Assembly (NCBI GenBank): GCA_003993805.1
Contig: RSEF01000018.1
Coordinates: forward strand, 3,729,381-3,793,380
Length of the DNA stretch: 64,000 bases
Direction of reading: 5' to 3'
Source: Himantopus leucocephalus
Taxonomy: Eukaryota > Chordata > Aves > Charadriiformes > Recurvirostridae
Shown: in pieces, positions 1 through 13,714 of the stretch
How positions within the stretch are numbered: the stretch's first letter is position 1
How the letters are laid out: the number at the start of each line of letters is the position of its first letter
Position numbers and translations under genes: made by a program
Notes under the pieces: generated by a model
Told to the model about the DNA's origin: nothing
What the model saw: only the letters and a program-made list of their open reading frames with translations
Databases searched by the model: none

Positions 1-559
1 GTGTCACAAGATGGCATGAGAAACTAGAACTCGGTTTCTCTTTGTCATCTTTGTCATGTTTATGAGCTAACCTGTGCAACCTGAGGGGCTAGAAACTTTT
101 TTTTTAAAAGAAAGACGAGGTTTTCCAACAGTCCAGGGATTTCAGGAGCAAGAGCATTAAAAAAAACCCCCAAAAATAATCACGCTACATCTGAGACTTG
201 GTAGAAAAGTGTGGGAGTTGGTGGCACAATGTCCTGTTGTTATCCTGATAGGGCAATGACAGATTTGGTTTCAAAAGTCTTTGATTTACGTCTCTATGGA
301 TTCATTATTTCTGCCTGTGTATACACTAAATAACATAGATGGACTTTGACATTTATTTTCCATATATTTGATGCACTGAAATCTCAGTTGGGGTGCTATT
401 TAAATGATAAATTTAACATTATACAACACCGGGGAAATTCAGGGCTGTGGCTAGGTCTCTTGCAGTTTATAGCTGCAGATGTTTACTCTAGACACCCTAC
501 CCCTAAATGAGACCTCAACACTCTCTTTAATACATTCAAACCATGAAAACGGTTGCAGA

Positions 560-830
560 CTAACCGCGTAATGCGCACGGATAATGAGAGGTCTTGGCAA
601 ACTCAGTGCCTTCGATAATGAGCTGCTTCTATCTGCCCTATGGAAATACACCAAAATGTGGTCGCTGCTTCCCAGCTCGGACGGCGTTTTTCTGCGCGCT
701 GCGACGATTTGCCGTGGTGAGGCTCTTCCCGCAGTCTCTGCCTCCACCAAGGGAGGGGTTGCTTTATTCTCACCGAGCCAAACACTGAAGCTGGTCACTT
801 TATTTACCTCGCGGGTGTTATGATACACTC
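560..830. other. CpG-dense patch in AT-rich intergenic DNA
   Basis: Many CpGs (AACCGCGTAATGCGCACGG, TGCGCGCTGCGACG, CTCGCGGG) stand out against CpG-poor flanks. A long open frame without ATG covers it on the minus strand (451-984), but no domain was recognised. It could be an orphan CpG patch, an unannotated promoter or an unrecognised insertion. Confidence 0.4.
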
Positions 831-2001
831 TCCATCCAAAGACGACATTACATTTTTCTTCTGTTGACTCCTCTGTGCCGAGAGCTCCAGGATAGCAGTG
901 AACCTCCTGGAACTGTAAGAGACATAAATCTCTATAATTACATAAAACAATTTTCTCAGAGTACCCTTTGATGACAGTGAGCACCTTTCAGTGACAAGTA
1001 CGAATCCGTGAGCTCCCTCAGACTGGTGCCTTTCAAAACCTGCCACACTTTCCCTTCAGACTGCTGCCAGGGAGTTACTGACGCGTCAAAACTTATTAAA
1101 CACGGACCTCTGTAACCTACCGCTGGCAAAATTTGTCCTTAAGCTCTGCCTGGGAGCTCCACGGCGCTGGTGGCTGGTTGCCTGAGCCTAGATTTTACTC
1201 AAGGTAAATTTTGCTTCTCCCCCCCAAAATACCGACGATTTCCTTCCATTCAGGCTTTCTAAATTAGACACGGATGCAAGGAGTGTAATTACTGTGGGAT
1301 GGCTGCCACAGAGGCTGGGTGCCATTTTTTTTTTGGTAAATATTTGTCAAATTAAATGTTGCATTTGCTTCTGCTGTTTTTTGTGACCATCTTTGCGGTC
1401 AAATCCCCAAACACTTGAGCTAATGCATCCGCTGGCAGGAATGCCTTTGGGAAAAGCAACCGGGAGTGATTATTTGCAGGAAGCAAATGTGTCAATTTGC
1501 AAGTGTGAAAATTTTCATCAGAAATCCAGGTATGTCGGTGTGTTTCATCCAGTGTGGGACCAGTAGCAATCCCATCTGACACTGATGCCCAGTTCAAACT
1601 AAGCAACAAAAATCAGAGCGTACTTTGAAGAAATAGCTGCTTGAAATGAATCCAGTTGAGAAAATAACTGTGTCTTTTGTAAATCGTGAAAGGAAAAGAA
1701 GGAAAATACATGGAAGAAATCACTGTCTTTGCCTCACTCTGAGATATGGCTATGGCCACCTTCCACTTGCTGATTATAGTTATTTTACATTATTTTGATT
1801 CCCACGTATCTCTTCTGGATGTGAAAGAGCCATCTCACAGGACGGACAATTGGGTTCAAGATCCAGTTAATGGCATCACAACAGATGCTTTTCCAGTCTG
1901 TTTTCTTGTGGCAAATGAGGACTGTCTCCATTGCACGAGTTCTTGGAACTTGTCACTTCTAATACACAGTTAATATATCAGTTGCCCAGAGCATGAAGGT
2001 G

Positions 2002-2021
2002 ACCGCTATCTCCATAGCGGT
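2002..2021. repeat. Perfect short inverted repeat (8-bp arms, 4-nt loop)
   Basis: ACCGCTAT-CTCC-ATAGCGGT forms a perfect hairpin. No flanking element explains it. Confidence 0.9.
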
Positions 2022-4920
2022 GCCAGTGAACTGTTCCCATATCTGTCCTTTTTTCTTCCCCATGCTCATTAACTGAGGGGCAAAAAGTGTTGTGGGGCAA
2101 ATACATTACGCTGGTGTTTTAATGAGTTTGTTGACTTTGGTTTCATAGTGCGGATGAATTGACTTAGAGAAGATCATGAGAGGGAGAAGCGTGCCTGGTG
2201 GCCTTAGTGCTTCAGCATACGGTACAATTTCTTTCTTCTTTTCAAGGGAAGTTAATCCTACAGCCACCCAGCTAAGTCTGTGGTGAGAAACACCGGTGGT
2301 GATTTCTCTTTATGTTTTGATCATCTCATTCCTGTGCAACCATTTGATCTGCTTCAACTGGGAGTAGCAAAGGAAAAGCTGATCTTTAATAAATGCTGGA
2401 TAAAACGATATAGATGCCTCTCATTGGTTGTGTTTATGTACCGTAGCTTGGGGGAGGTGTGTGTGTGTCTGCCACTTGTATTTAAAGCTCGTATGAGATG
2501 CTTATGATAGCTGCAGTAGCAGGAGTACTGGCACAGCCACATTGTACAGTAGCACCTTTCTTCCACTTGTCTGATGCTTCAGGCTGTATCTGTTGGTGTC
2601 TCGGCTCTTCCCTTATCTGCTGTTGTTAACGCTTAGCAGTGTTTGCTTTCCAAGCACTTTGCATGCACGAAGCAAGGCAAAGAGGGAATTACTTTAGGAT
2701 GACCAGATGTCTGGGTTTGGCTGGGGTAGTCACAGAATATGGGTCCCTCTTTTCCTGCCAGAGATTTCTCCAGGGTGCGCTCATTCATGATTCTGGTCTT
2801 GGCGGCAGGATTTTCCCCGTTTCCCTTTCAGATGATGATGTTAGCAATTTACCTATTCCCAACCCGTGGCACTACACCAGGAGACCAGTGACACACGCTA
2901 TTAGAAAGCCTGGTACGAGGTGTGTGCCTGTTGAATATCCCGTGCCAGATTGCATACAGAATGCATCCTTGGTACGGAGCCCTTTGGTCCAGGTTTAATT
3001 TGCTACATCGTCTTTATGATGGGGAAGCTGAGCTGGCAGGGCTTAGGCGGGGATTCACTGCTGTACCTAGAGCCATCTTAAAGCCTCTGCACTGCCTACA
3101 TGCTTGTGCCCAAACCAATGGTCAGACGTTTGTTGGCAGCTCATGATGTTTAAGGCCGAAGAGAGTTTTGTGTTGCTGTCGGGATGCCGGAGCTCTTTGC
3201 TGGGTGGTGGCAGTGGCATCCTGCGCTGGCTGCGGCGTGTGCTGGAGCGGGAGAGGCAGGGGTGGAGGAAGAGCAGGGAAAGGAGAGCGCAGACAGCAAA
3301 GTCTCCCTTTTCTTCTGTTCATGTTGGACAGGCAGGAGCTGATCGGCAGCGGCATCGTGTTCAGCCCCTGGGAAGCTCTTGGCCAGCCCGCGGGCTTTGC
3401 TTAGTTTCTCTCAGGGCTTTCACGCTGCAGCAAAAAAAAAGACCCTTGTGAGCAGCAGGAGCACTGCAGCTGTCGTTTGCTCTTGTGGCGCAGCTTTAAT
3501 TACTTTCCCCCAGTGCCCCCCACCACTGCACACAGCCAAGCAGCGCTGGGCTCTGGAGAAGACCCATCCCACCACTTGCTGGGTGGGTAGAAGACAGTTG
3601 TGCTTGCTGGTTGGGTAGAAGGGACAGGGGGAACTGGAACTCCCCAGCCTGGAGGCAGAAGGCTCCGTTCCGATCTTGAATGATCGGCTTCAAAGTTATT
3701 TGTATATTCTTAAATTCAGGACAGGCTCTGCTTTTCATTTTTCAAACACAAAGACACTGGATTTCTCAGAAATGCACCTAAGTAGTCTGGACTGTGCTGC
3801 TTTTTCCTGTTCTGGCGTTTGAATTTTTAAATGAATATGAAATGACAACATGTATTATGCACTGAAATAATAATTTTTTTTTTAAAAAAAGAAAGATGCT
3901 GTACCAGGGAGCAGTGAGTGAGCAAGCAAAGGTGTAGATATGTGGAGAGATGTCCCAGACCACCAGAAGAGACAGTACTGATAGGAAAGTTAAACCAACT
4001 GGGAGCTCGTTCCTCTGAACAGCTCCTGCTTTGTCACTCAGACCAAGCGTTCCTCTGTAAATTTGCCAAATCACCTAGGACCTGAATCAAAGGGTCCCAC
4101 TGGCTTCAAAATGGGCTTAGGATCAGACCAGAAACCTGGTGGTTCTCGGTCTGCCACGTGAGCAGACTGTGCTTTTGACTAGTACTGTGACACTTGCAAG
4201 AAAGCTCCCTGTACAGAAAACAGTGATGGCCCAGTAACAAGCCTTGTTAGATAACTGATGGAAGTAAAAATGACAAATATTTTTTTTTATTACTGTTTAT
4301 CTCAGCATCTGGAAAGAGAATTTCTGAATGCGAAGTCTGTCAAGTAAATAATTAGCTGTAAGTTTTTTGATCCTCTTTTACTGGATGGTGCAGAAGCAGG
4401 ATGTGATTCAGATGTCTTTTCCCTGCTGGCAGCACAGGTTGTGTTTTAACCGCTGAGAATAACGTGGGTAATACACTGGTAAAACTGTGGAATAACAGGA
4501 GCAGAAGCGCTCTTACTTATCCCGCAGTATATTTTCTCCCAGCATCCCCAGCCCTGTCAGTGGTCCCACTTCATCCTGAAAGTACGCGTGTTCTCTTTGA
4601 GGTGAAGGAGCTAATTAAAACCAGCTCTCGTGGTGGAGAAAAGCAATGCCAGCCTCTGCAGCATGCCATCCTGCTGGCATCAGAAACGCTGGCAGTGGCT
4701 CGTGCCAGTGCAGCGTGGTGCTTCTGCGCCTCCCCAGTGTGAGCAGCACTCCCCACCGCTGCTCCCCACTGCCTTGAGGGTCCTGCTGCTGGAAACCAGC
4801 CCTTCCTGCGGCAGGAGCATCGGCGTTCTCTCTGCCGAGACAGCTCTTGCTCCGCTGCACCAGTCATTGCACAGGCTGGGGTTGGGGCATGTCACTGGAG
4901 GAGGGTGCATGATGGACAGA

Positions 4921-5027
4921 TCATAGAATCATAGAACGCTTAGAGTTGGAAGGGACCTTAAAGATCACCTTGTTCCACCCCCCCACCATGGGTAGGGACA
5001 CCTCCTGCTAGACCAGGTTTCTCAGAT
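4921..5027 (-). mobile_element. CR1 LINE, 5'-truncated 3' end
   Basis: Read on the minus strand, this ends in the CR1 3' terminus: AAGGTCCCTTCCAACTC followed by the ATTCTATGATTCTATGAT octamer repeat. The inner part matches the usual CR1 3' UTR (one- or two-line consensus with CTAGCAGGAGGTGTCCCT). Only about 107 bp remain, typical of CR1 5' truncation. No target-site duplication is visible, as is normal for CR1. Confidence 0.88.
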
Positions 5028-5221
5028 GCAGTCAGGTCCCTGCTGCCCAAGGGGAGCCGGGCTCCATCCCCGATATCTGCAGCATATCCCGAATTCCACT
5101 GGGGTGGGGTTTGACATATGGAAGGTAAGAAAGGGACAGCATCTCCTAGTGTCACTTGCCTTGTGCCTTTTGAAGTGTTTTCCTTTCTGCCAAGCCTGTA
5201 GCATTTCCCTGCCCTTTACTT

Positions 5222-5395
5222 GCCAGATCAGACTTGCCCAGCACCTTGCTGCCAGTGGACCGTGTCCCTGCACAAGGAGTAAGGAGGGAGCCTGGGCAAG
5301 AGACACAAGAGGGTCCTGCTCNGCCAGATCAGACTTGCCCAGCACCTTGCTGCCAGTGGACCATGCCTGGGCACGAGACACAAGAGGGTCCTGCT
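5222..5395. repeat. Near-identical direct copies around a single N (assembly join)
   Basis: Copy 1 (5222-5321) and copy 2 (5323-about 5395) both begin GCCAGATCAGACTTGCCCAG and end in AGACACAAGAGGGTCCTGCT. Copy 2 lacks an internal segment of about 26 bp. The N at 5322 sits exactly between them. This fits two overlapping contig ends or alleles placed end to end, not a true duplication. Confidence 0.85.
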
Positions 5396-8300
5396 TGGTG
5401 TTATCCCATGAAAATCCTGACCCTCGATTCAGGTCACCTCCTGGGGTGGGGAGATTTTCACATTTGAGCCGGTAAAGATGATATTTAAACAGTTGGACAC
5501 CAAAAGTCCAGGACATTTCAATCCATCCAGTCCCTGCAGCGTGAGATACAAACCAGTTTGGTCCATTTGTCGAGCACGTAGGGACCAGAATTCCTGAGTG
5601 CAAGTCGTGCTGGAGTGCTTTGGATAGCTGCTGCTTCTGGGAGTAAATGATACCAAGCCACTAAATTCTTTCAATATCTATTCAGTGTGACATCAGTGCT
5701 GGCACTAGGATGTCTGTGTGTTGTTCCTCCCACCGCTGTCTGCTTTTTCACTCTTTTTGCAGTCCAAAAGCCACTCGTGTTGCTGCTGATTGGAATAAAA
5801 CAAAATGTGGAGTCCCATCAGAGGGTTAGGATCGTTTGAGGGGGGGGAATAGAGAGAAAACAAAACCCTGGAATAAATTTCACTGCTTGTGGGAGATGAG
5901 ACCAAGAACCCTCTCCAGAGCGGGCGCTCTGTGAGTATGGGTTTCTCCCCGTCTCGCCGCTGGGCCAAGCTCTCCTCCTCACACTCCACAGGGATTTCAT
6001 TCTGTGCTCTGTCTTGGACGGAGAGAGAAATTAAAAAGGCTGGTGATTCCATAAGGTGGGAAAGCGTCCATTAGTGAGAAAGTTAAAACTACCAAACCCT
6101 TCTGAAGAAGCCCATAGTGAATGCCAAAATAACTTTTCCATAAAACGTGACATTCCAGGATGACTCCTAGCTAAACAATCAGTGATGATAACATCCTTTT
6201 CTCTAGGGAAGGCCTCCAATTCCTTTCCTCGCCTGATGTATACAGCCTTAGTTTCTAGACATCTGTCTACTTAATCTGTTCTCATTGCTGTAGTAGCACC
6301 AACGGCCAAAACGTGTGATAATCTGTCTCTTGACACCGGGCCTTGAAATCGTAATTTGTTCCTCAGGCCTCAAAAAAGGCAAGACCAGGATGCTTTCCTC
6401 ATCCCAATGTCCTGGGGCCAGCCTGTCCTGCTGGCAGTAGGGAGGACTTTATCCCCCCTGGTTCTAGCTCAGCGCTGCTGGGGGATATCTGAGCCCGACG
6501 CAACAGCCCAGCTCTGCGGGAAGGTTGTTCTCAAATTGCCTATGGGGATTTGACTGATTGGTGACAGTTTTGAAGGTCACTCTTCATGTAAATGCGTCCG
6601 CCCAAGGAAACAGTAAACAAGCCCCTTCCTTTTTTCTAGGGGCCATGCTGAAAAAACTTGGAGTCATTTTGTAGGTTGTAAAATTAGGGGTTGATCTACA
6701 GCAGTTCTTGAATCGCTACAGCATGCTTCTCTGACTCTGGATGAGCTTCCACTTCTTAAGCATGCGGTAAATCTTTTTGCTAGCCTCTTGAGGCAATCTT
6801 GTGCGGTTAAATACTTTGGTTTGATGAGAAGAGCGAGGGGCTAGGAACTAGGGAGACAAGTGAACGTCTGTGAGACTGCAAAAAAAGGAGCGTGCTTTTG
6901 AGGATGGACCCAGCATTTTTGCTCGAACTGCAGTGCTGAGGAAGAGGGAGGACAAGGGAGGAGGTGGGTGTGTAATTGGATAAACAGCTCTCCGTGTTTT
7001 CAGAGTGCTTTGAGGGTGTATGAAAATCTGCAGAGAAATGCGTTTTGCACCCAGCATGGCTGTGAGATAAAGCACGTATTTCTGTTGTGCCTGTGTGAGC
7101 AGAATAGACACCATCAGTCCTGCCAGCTGTTAACGTGCCGCTATCTAAGTAGCTTCAGATACAACATCATTATCTAAGAATTAATTTTAAAAGGCTTATT
7201 TTAAAGCTTTCCCACCCATGCACACCTGTTTCTCTGTAGTAGCTTCTTTAATTTCTGATGTATTGAGTGCTGTGGGGATCGTCACAGAAAATACTAGTAG
7301 TCAGGAGGGGGAGAAAAAAAATATTGCTCCCTCTGTATGCTGTCTCCTGCTTTCCCTGTCTATATCTCTGCCAAAATGGGCAGCATTTATTTCACACCCA
7401 AGTGAGCTGGGGCTCTGCGAGATGCAACTGTGCGTTGAAAAATGTGGGCAAGGGCTCGAGACAGCAGGAATGCACAGTCCTACGGGGGCTGATCCAAAGC
7501 CTGCTAAGATCAGCGGGATGCTCTTCCCCGTCTGCGGTGGCCTTTGAACTGGTCCCATATTTATTGTGCTTCAAATAATAGTGATCTGCTGTAGGGCCCC
7601 GGCGCATTGAGCTGCAGAGTTATATCAAGCCCTTTTATTGTGGCTTGGTCCAGCAAGGTACAATTTCCTGAGGATAACCACATACTGTACGATGCCAATT
7701 ACACCGATTTTCTGTTGCTGTCAGGTACTGACTAATAGTATTCGGGCTCCGCTAGTTATAGAGGGTGCACACTGTTCCTGTGATATTTGACTTCAGAACC
7801 AGCCAAATTTTCTGGAACGCCTATCTACAAAATTATGAATCAAATTGAAGGATCAGGCACATTGATGCTATGACTCCTGAGTGATGCAGATCCATCCCAG
7901 AGCTGTGTGTGGAGAGTCCCCATTAGGTGTAGCCCCTACAGAGAGGCAAGTCCTTCCCAGGATGGAGAAAAGAGGCACGTGGTGCACTTACAGCAGAGGC
8001 TGTAGGAGGACGTGGACACCGAGGTCACCTGCTTGAGGCTGGGCTGGGGTCTCACCCCCATACCTCTGGCTGTTAATAGACTGAGCTTCTGGGCCACGTT
8101 GGATCTGGGCAGTCTCCACCTCCATTTGTACATTCCTGTAATTATAGGTGTAGCAAAGTGCTTGGAAGTGATGCTTTCCCCACCCTATGTATGCAGAGCT
8201 GGGCCCTTGTGCCCTGCTTGCTCCGTGCCGTGCGTCGAGCTGGGTTTGCCAGTTGTTAACAGCGCTTCTGACATATTGCTGCTGTTGAGGATTTTCCAAT

Positions 8301-10860
8301 GTAATGGATGCAGAGAACATAGAAACTGTAGCCCAATATAACTTTCTGTTACAGGAATGATGAAGGACAAATTGTTCCTCCCTGTGGGGCTTTTAGGTGC
8401 TGTTATTACAAGGCTCTTATATTCCCCTGGCTTTGCTAAGCTGGTTTGGCACCTTGCAGCAGGAGATGCTTAGAGGCTGTGGGGTGATGCTAAGCAGATG
8501 CGATATAGATCTCTGGGAAAGTCTGGGAAAATTCCTTGGATGAAAATCAGTGCAAGTGGCTCTTGATTGTCTCGCCGTGACCCTTTCCACAAAGCATACG
8601 TTTGCTCTTTGCAGGGCTGAAAGACAGCTCTGTTATCTTTGCTGCCGATCCACCAGGAATGTTAACAAAGCTGCCTCAGAGCGGGTTAGCGGGAACGTGG
8701 TGCTTTTGCTCGTGTGCGCAGCCATATGCCTGCGCTGAACGCCGTACTCCTCTGCCATGCACTAAAGGGCTGCGCGGTCACTCTTTCGAACACTTTCACA
8801 CTGACACGACCACGTGCGTATGCCCACTGATACCCATCCAGTCTCCTATGTGGTTATTCTGGTGTCCATAGACAACTTTTGGCTCCCCCATCAGTGGGCA
8901 TCAGCAAGTCCCTTCCACTCTCTGCCAGACAGGCTCCGCACAGCCCCGAGAAAGAACTACAAATTCACAAGAAGTACATAAATAAATAAAAGGGAGACAG
9001 AGAAACCTCCACAAGAGTGCCTTGGATGGTGCCAGAACAATCCTGTTCTGCATCCCCCGCCAAACTTCAGTCTAAAGAAACATCTGCCATTTAACTCAGC
9101 TTGGGCATATTTTTCTTTCATTTAAAAGAGCGCCCTTATAAACACCACTGCAGCTCGGGGGAGCCATGCCAAGGACAACTCGGCGTTGTCCTGCCTCTGT
9201 GTGAGCGGCAGGCAGCGTGCTGAGCGGTGTTCACATTTCAGTTTGCCTCCCGGGGTCTGGCTTTTCCTTAAGCTCACCCGGGTCCTGCAGACAGGAGGTG
9301 CTAAACCTCTCGGGGCTGAAGATGTCCTGCACCGTGGCGGGGAGAGAGCTCCGGCTCAGCATGGCCTTGGGCAGAGCTCTCAGGTCTCCCTGCTTGTACC
9401 CCGACATGATTTACTCCCTTCCCCAACCAACCTGGCAGATCCTCTCTCTTCTTGAAAATTATTTTGCTCAGAAATAAAGAAAACAGAACTGTGTGTTAGT
9501 TTATGCTAAAGCGAAGATCCAAGAAGTATACAGTGTACTGCTGTTTCATGCATTGATCTCAAAGGACTTCAGTAAGGAAAGCAAATATTGTGAGCTTTTC
9601 TTTATTGACAGGGACGCAGTGCTACTTGTTCAAGGTCCAGACCTGGGACGGGAGCTCAGCTCCCTGCAGGAGAGGCGGAGGGGGCACCATGACACGCTGT
9701 TCCTCCTGTTGGGAGCTGGGCAGTTTGAGACGTGTGCTCTTCTGGAGGGCTTTGCTAACCCCCAGGAGACAGTTACCCACAGCCCTTCTCCACCCCTGTC
9801 TTGGCAGACTGTTACCCAAAGCTGCAAAAGCCCTTTCCTCCGTGCACGCCGTCTCCTCTCGCTGCCTCACAGCTGTGCCCAGAGGTTTGCTCTGGTCTGA
9901 TGTTCCCAGCTCCTCCCCAGAGCCCCGCTTCTGCAGCGTGCCGAGCTACACCGGGGAGTAACACCTGCAGACGCTTGGAGGCTTGCGCGGAGAAGCCCCA
10001 TGAAAGGCAGTTTTTACAGTTTCTAAGCCCATCAAAGCTAATTTTCAGGTGTAGCTTGTAGGCTCAGACTGGCAATGGGCAGCCGCGGTGGGTGTTAGTG
10101 CAGCGCTGGGCAGTGCCGTGGGTACTTCGTTCTCCCAGAGCTGCAAATCCAGCTCGCCTCTCTAAGGAGAAACAACTGCATTTAACTAATACTTGGGTCA
10201 TCTGACATTAGCCTGCTTTCCTTAGCCAAGATATGCGAAGTGATAGCTAATCCATTTGGGCAGCGTTTTTACATGTCAGTGATGGATTTACCTGGCCAGT
10301 CAGAGAAGCTCCGAATGCGCCAGTGCAGCTCTTCCCTAAGCGCATATCCAGAGACATCCATTCTTTTCGCAGCAGGGCAGAAAGGCTGCTTTATTATTCA
10401 TCGGGGAAAAAAAAAATAATAATTTATCACAGTGACTCCGTAGGCAGCTGTATAACCTGGCTCGGGAGGGCAGAGCCATCCCCCGGAGCTGTTAACAAGC
10501 GGCACAAGCAGAGCGAGGTCTCTCCCACCACGGAGACATCTCCTCCTGCTTCCTCGCTCAGGAGCACAGATGACATGTGCTGTCTATGTATGGACATCGG
10601 ACACCACGGCACCAGCTTTGTACGGGATTAAAGCCTCTCTCCAGTAAATACCTTTGCTTTTAACATTAGCAGCTGAAATTTGTTGTTTGTGTCAGAGCTG
10701 CTTTTGAAGTCATGGGTCACCTCTGCGGCCCCGCTGTACTGAACATCTACACAGGCTTTGCAAGGGGTACTCGGTGTCCTGGGGAATTCATATCCTAAAC
10801 AGGCAAGAGGGAGAAAGGTTGGGGGAAAGAATGAGCAAGGAAGTGACGAGAATCTTAAAC

Positions 10861-10915
10861 ACAGAAAAATTAATTGACTGGCCTAGGTTCACATGGAAGT
10901 CTGTATCGGAGCCAG
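10861..10915 (-). mobile_element. MIR-like SINE relic
   Basis: The plus strand reads TTGACTGGCCTAGGTTCACA then AAGTCTGTATCGGAGCC, resembling the reverse complement of the MIR core (the 'gacttgcccaaggtcac ... gcagagcc' region). Heavily decayed. Confidence 0.4.
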
Positions 10916-13439
10916 TTTAACTAGAATTTCTTCAATTTCAGCCAAGCGTCTTCAGCACGTCCCCATTGTTCCCCTCTGTTCCGTGGGGACATGTTGATTT
11001 TTCTGGTGCGGAGAGGGTACAGGAACCACCTCCTGTCCCTGGGAAGGGTATTTTGTTGTTCAGGTGTGGGGATATAGGCTGGGCTTTTACGTTTCACCGC
11101 CAAGGCTTGGAGGAGTTTTTTTTCCTCCAAGGAAAATGTCTAAAGCAGGTGTTTGTGGTTCTTAAAGCATCCAAGATAATCCTTAAGCACTCCAAACCCA
11201 GCTATCAAAGCCTACGGGCTTCTCTTTTCAGTCAAGGATATTAGTAGTTTAGGGTTCCTGTAGAATGGGAGACAGATAACTTTTAGGTCTCTGGTGGCTG
11301 AGTACAGCTACTTCATGCATTACAGTCAAACTTTTTCTTTTAACCTGGACAGGGAGTCTTAGGGTGGCAGCTGCATGGGTGGGATGGAGCCCTCTCCCAG
11401 CGGGGCATGGGCATGCCCCTTACCTCCCAGCCCAACCTCCCTGGGCAAGGGCGACCATAAAGAGCAACTGCAATGGGGTCCGCATGAATGCGGAGTGCCC
11501 AGAATCCCACGGCTGGTCCTGCCGCACGGTGCTTTGGTGCCGGTTGGTTTCTCTTCGAGGTTATTTAGGTTTTAGCTCCATCCATTGATCAGGGACAGCG
11601 TAAATGAAAGCTCCTCTCTTGCCGTGGTGCAGAAGCGTGGCAGCGTTAGGTGTTTGCTTCAGGGTATGTTCTGTCACAGGTTGGCGCAAAGGCAGATCTT
11701 TTCAGACATAGGTTTCAAATCAGGGAAGAATTTTTAGGCAGCAGAAAGCAAATCAAGCCCCAGCAGCTTACAAAGATGTTTTCTTCTTTAATTAGCTAAA
11801 CTAAATTGTAATCAACCCACCAGCTAGCACTGCTTAATGAGGGATTGCTAAATGGGAAACTGCTCTTACTATTTTTGGTCCATCACGAAAAGCTGGGGAC
11901 ACGATGATGTTTTAATGAAGCCAGATGGCCAAAGCTGCTGTACTCGAATCCAGCCATGAAGGAGAAGGCTGGAACAGCACAGGCTGAACCTTCCTTAAAG
12001 AGAGGAAATGCACCATTTTCTGATGCTCCAAGGACTGGAAAGTTTTGGAAATTCCGCCTTATGTTGTATTGTTTTGTACTGTTTGTAGTGTGACTTGGGG
12101 TAGACCTTGCATTTGAATACTGCAAGTCCTGGTAAGTGGATCACTTTATCATTCACAAGATCATTTGCTATCTTGACTGTTATTAATGTGGACAACTGAA
12201 ATTCACATTTAGTGGAGTCAAAGGGTAAAAAAGGTTTTGAGTGGTTTCCCCCCCCCGATGTTTTTCTTAAGGTAAATTGGTACAATTGCATTGACTCCAG
12301 TCGAAGTCAACCTGGTTTATTGTTTAAAGACTTGGCCCTGTAGTTTTCCCTTTGTAAGCTCAGTTTGCATGAAATAAGAGATTCATAGCCTCAGCTGAAA
12401 ACACAGGAGAGGCAGACTCTGTGCAAACTTAAATATGTATTCCTTCCAGAGATCTCAGCCTGAACTGTAATGTATCTCTGTGTCAGTCCTGGGCTCTCGG
12501 GGTGGTTTGGCCCATAACCTTCGTAGTCAGACTGTCTTTTCCACGGGCTACATGCACATTTCAGCCAACGCCAGGTGGGACCCGCTGCTCCACTCCTGCC
12601 TTACTCCTCTCCAGATTTTGCTAAATGTTGCTAAATTAGCTGAATATTTTGGCGATACACAAGACAAGGATGAAATCCACAAAATTCTTTTCCTCCCTTG
12701 ACTTCAGTGGAGTTGCTTCTCTCATTTGAAGTCAGGTCCGGCATCTCCGGAGTGGCCCGGCTGGACTGCTCTCCTGGGGCACCTCGGGTCCCCAGGGAGG
12801 TTGTCCTGCGAGGGCAGCTGGGTCGGCGGCTGCGGGAGCTGCTGGGGCTCGTGGCACGCTGCGTCTTGCTGCCGTAGCCTGGTTGTCCTGCGTACTGAGC
12901 TCTCTCCAGTCCCTGTTCTGGACACAGAACAGAAATTTGCGTCCAAGGATATCGGAGAATACTAGTGACTCACCAACTCACATAGGCATTTTGGATGCAA
13001 CAATTCTGTTTGTAAAACGCTTGCAGTTAATGAATTAATTATGTTATACCCTTCTTTGAGCAGTAAACCATAAACTAAACAAGTAATCAGCGGGAGACTG
13101 GCTGGGTGCGCTTCCGTTCGCGTTTTGAATAAACACGAGCACAGGAAAAGCCAGAGCGCACCCTTGCTGCCCACGTCTGCTCAGCTGTGCGCACCAGGTT
13201 CCATAGTTGAAAGCGGTCAAAATTTCTTGGAAAAGAAAACTTTGGAAGGGGTGGTTGATACATTGGATCCCAAAACATGTGGGTACCCGCTACTGCTGTG
13301 CTGTGGAAGAAACCTCCCCCCTTTTTTTATTTTATTTTTGAGGCATAGTGATTAAGAGTTAGAAATCTTTGTCAGAGTATTTGATCCTCATGTCCTCACT
13401 GGTCAGTCATGTCACTACTTTACTGATGCTCGTAATTCC

Positions 13440-13714
13440 CTGCTGGCATTTGCCTTTCTCTCCCACAAGGATTAATTTATTTTATTTTATATATATATAT
13501 AATTTGGATGTTTTGTGGCTGCAACTGCGGCTGGTGCCAATGAACTAACGCCATTAGGGGAGTTGCAGANCTGCTGGCATTTGCCTTTCTCTCCCACAAG
13601 GATTAATTTATTTTGTGCTGCCTTTGGCATATCTGAAAAGACAGGTCTTGGATGTTTTGTGGCTGGAACTGCGGCTGGTGCCAATGAACTAACACCGTTA
13701 GGGGAGTTGCAGAA
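13440..13714. repeat. Near-identical direct copies around a single N (assembly join)
   Basis: Copy 1 (13440-13569) and copy 2 (13571-about 13714) share both ends (CTGCTGGCATTTGCC and GGGGAGTTGCAGA). They differ in the middle: copy 1 has a (TA)n tract where copy 2 has unique sequence. The microsatellite probably made the assembler fail to merge two contig ends. Confidence 0.82.
13475..13502. repeat. TTTTA/TA simple repeat
   Basis: A short TTTAT-type tract runs into (TA)n. It is present in only one of the two copies around the N at 13570. Confidence 0.85.

Larger units (their letters stand above)
1..4920. other. Intergenic tract, no gene recognised
   Basis: Apart from the CpG patch (560-830) and the hairpin at 2002-2021, this tract shows only short chance frames and short A/T runs. 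It ends at the CR1 fragment. Confidence 0.6.

Noticed and set aside
1852..1875. GGTTCAAGATCC as a tRNA T-arm
   Set aside because: No matching stem, A-box or acceptor arm around it.
5022..5603. 193-codon minus-strand frame with a duplicated segment
   Set aside because: It spans the false duplication at 5322 and part of a CR1; no homology recognised.
13330..13450. Possible further MIR relic (AGTGATTAAGAG near 13347)
   Set aside because: Only one short word matches, and the rest does not follow the MIR order.
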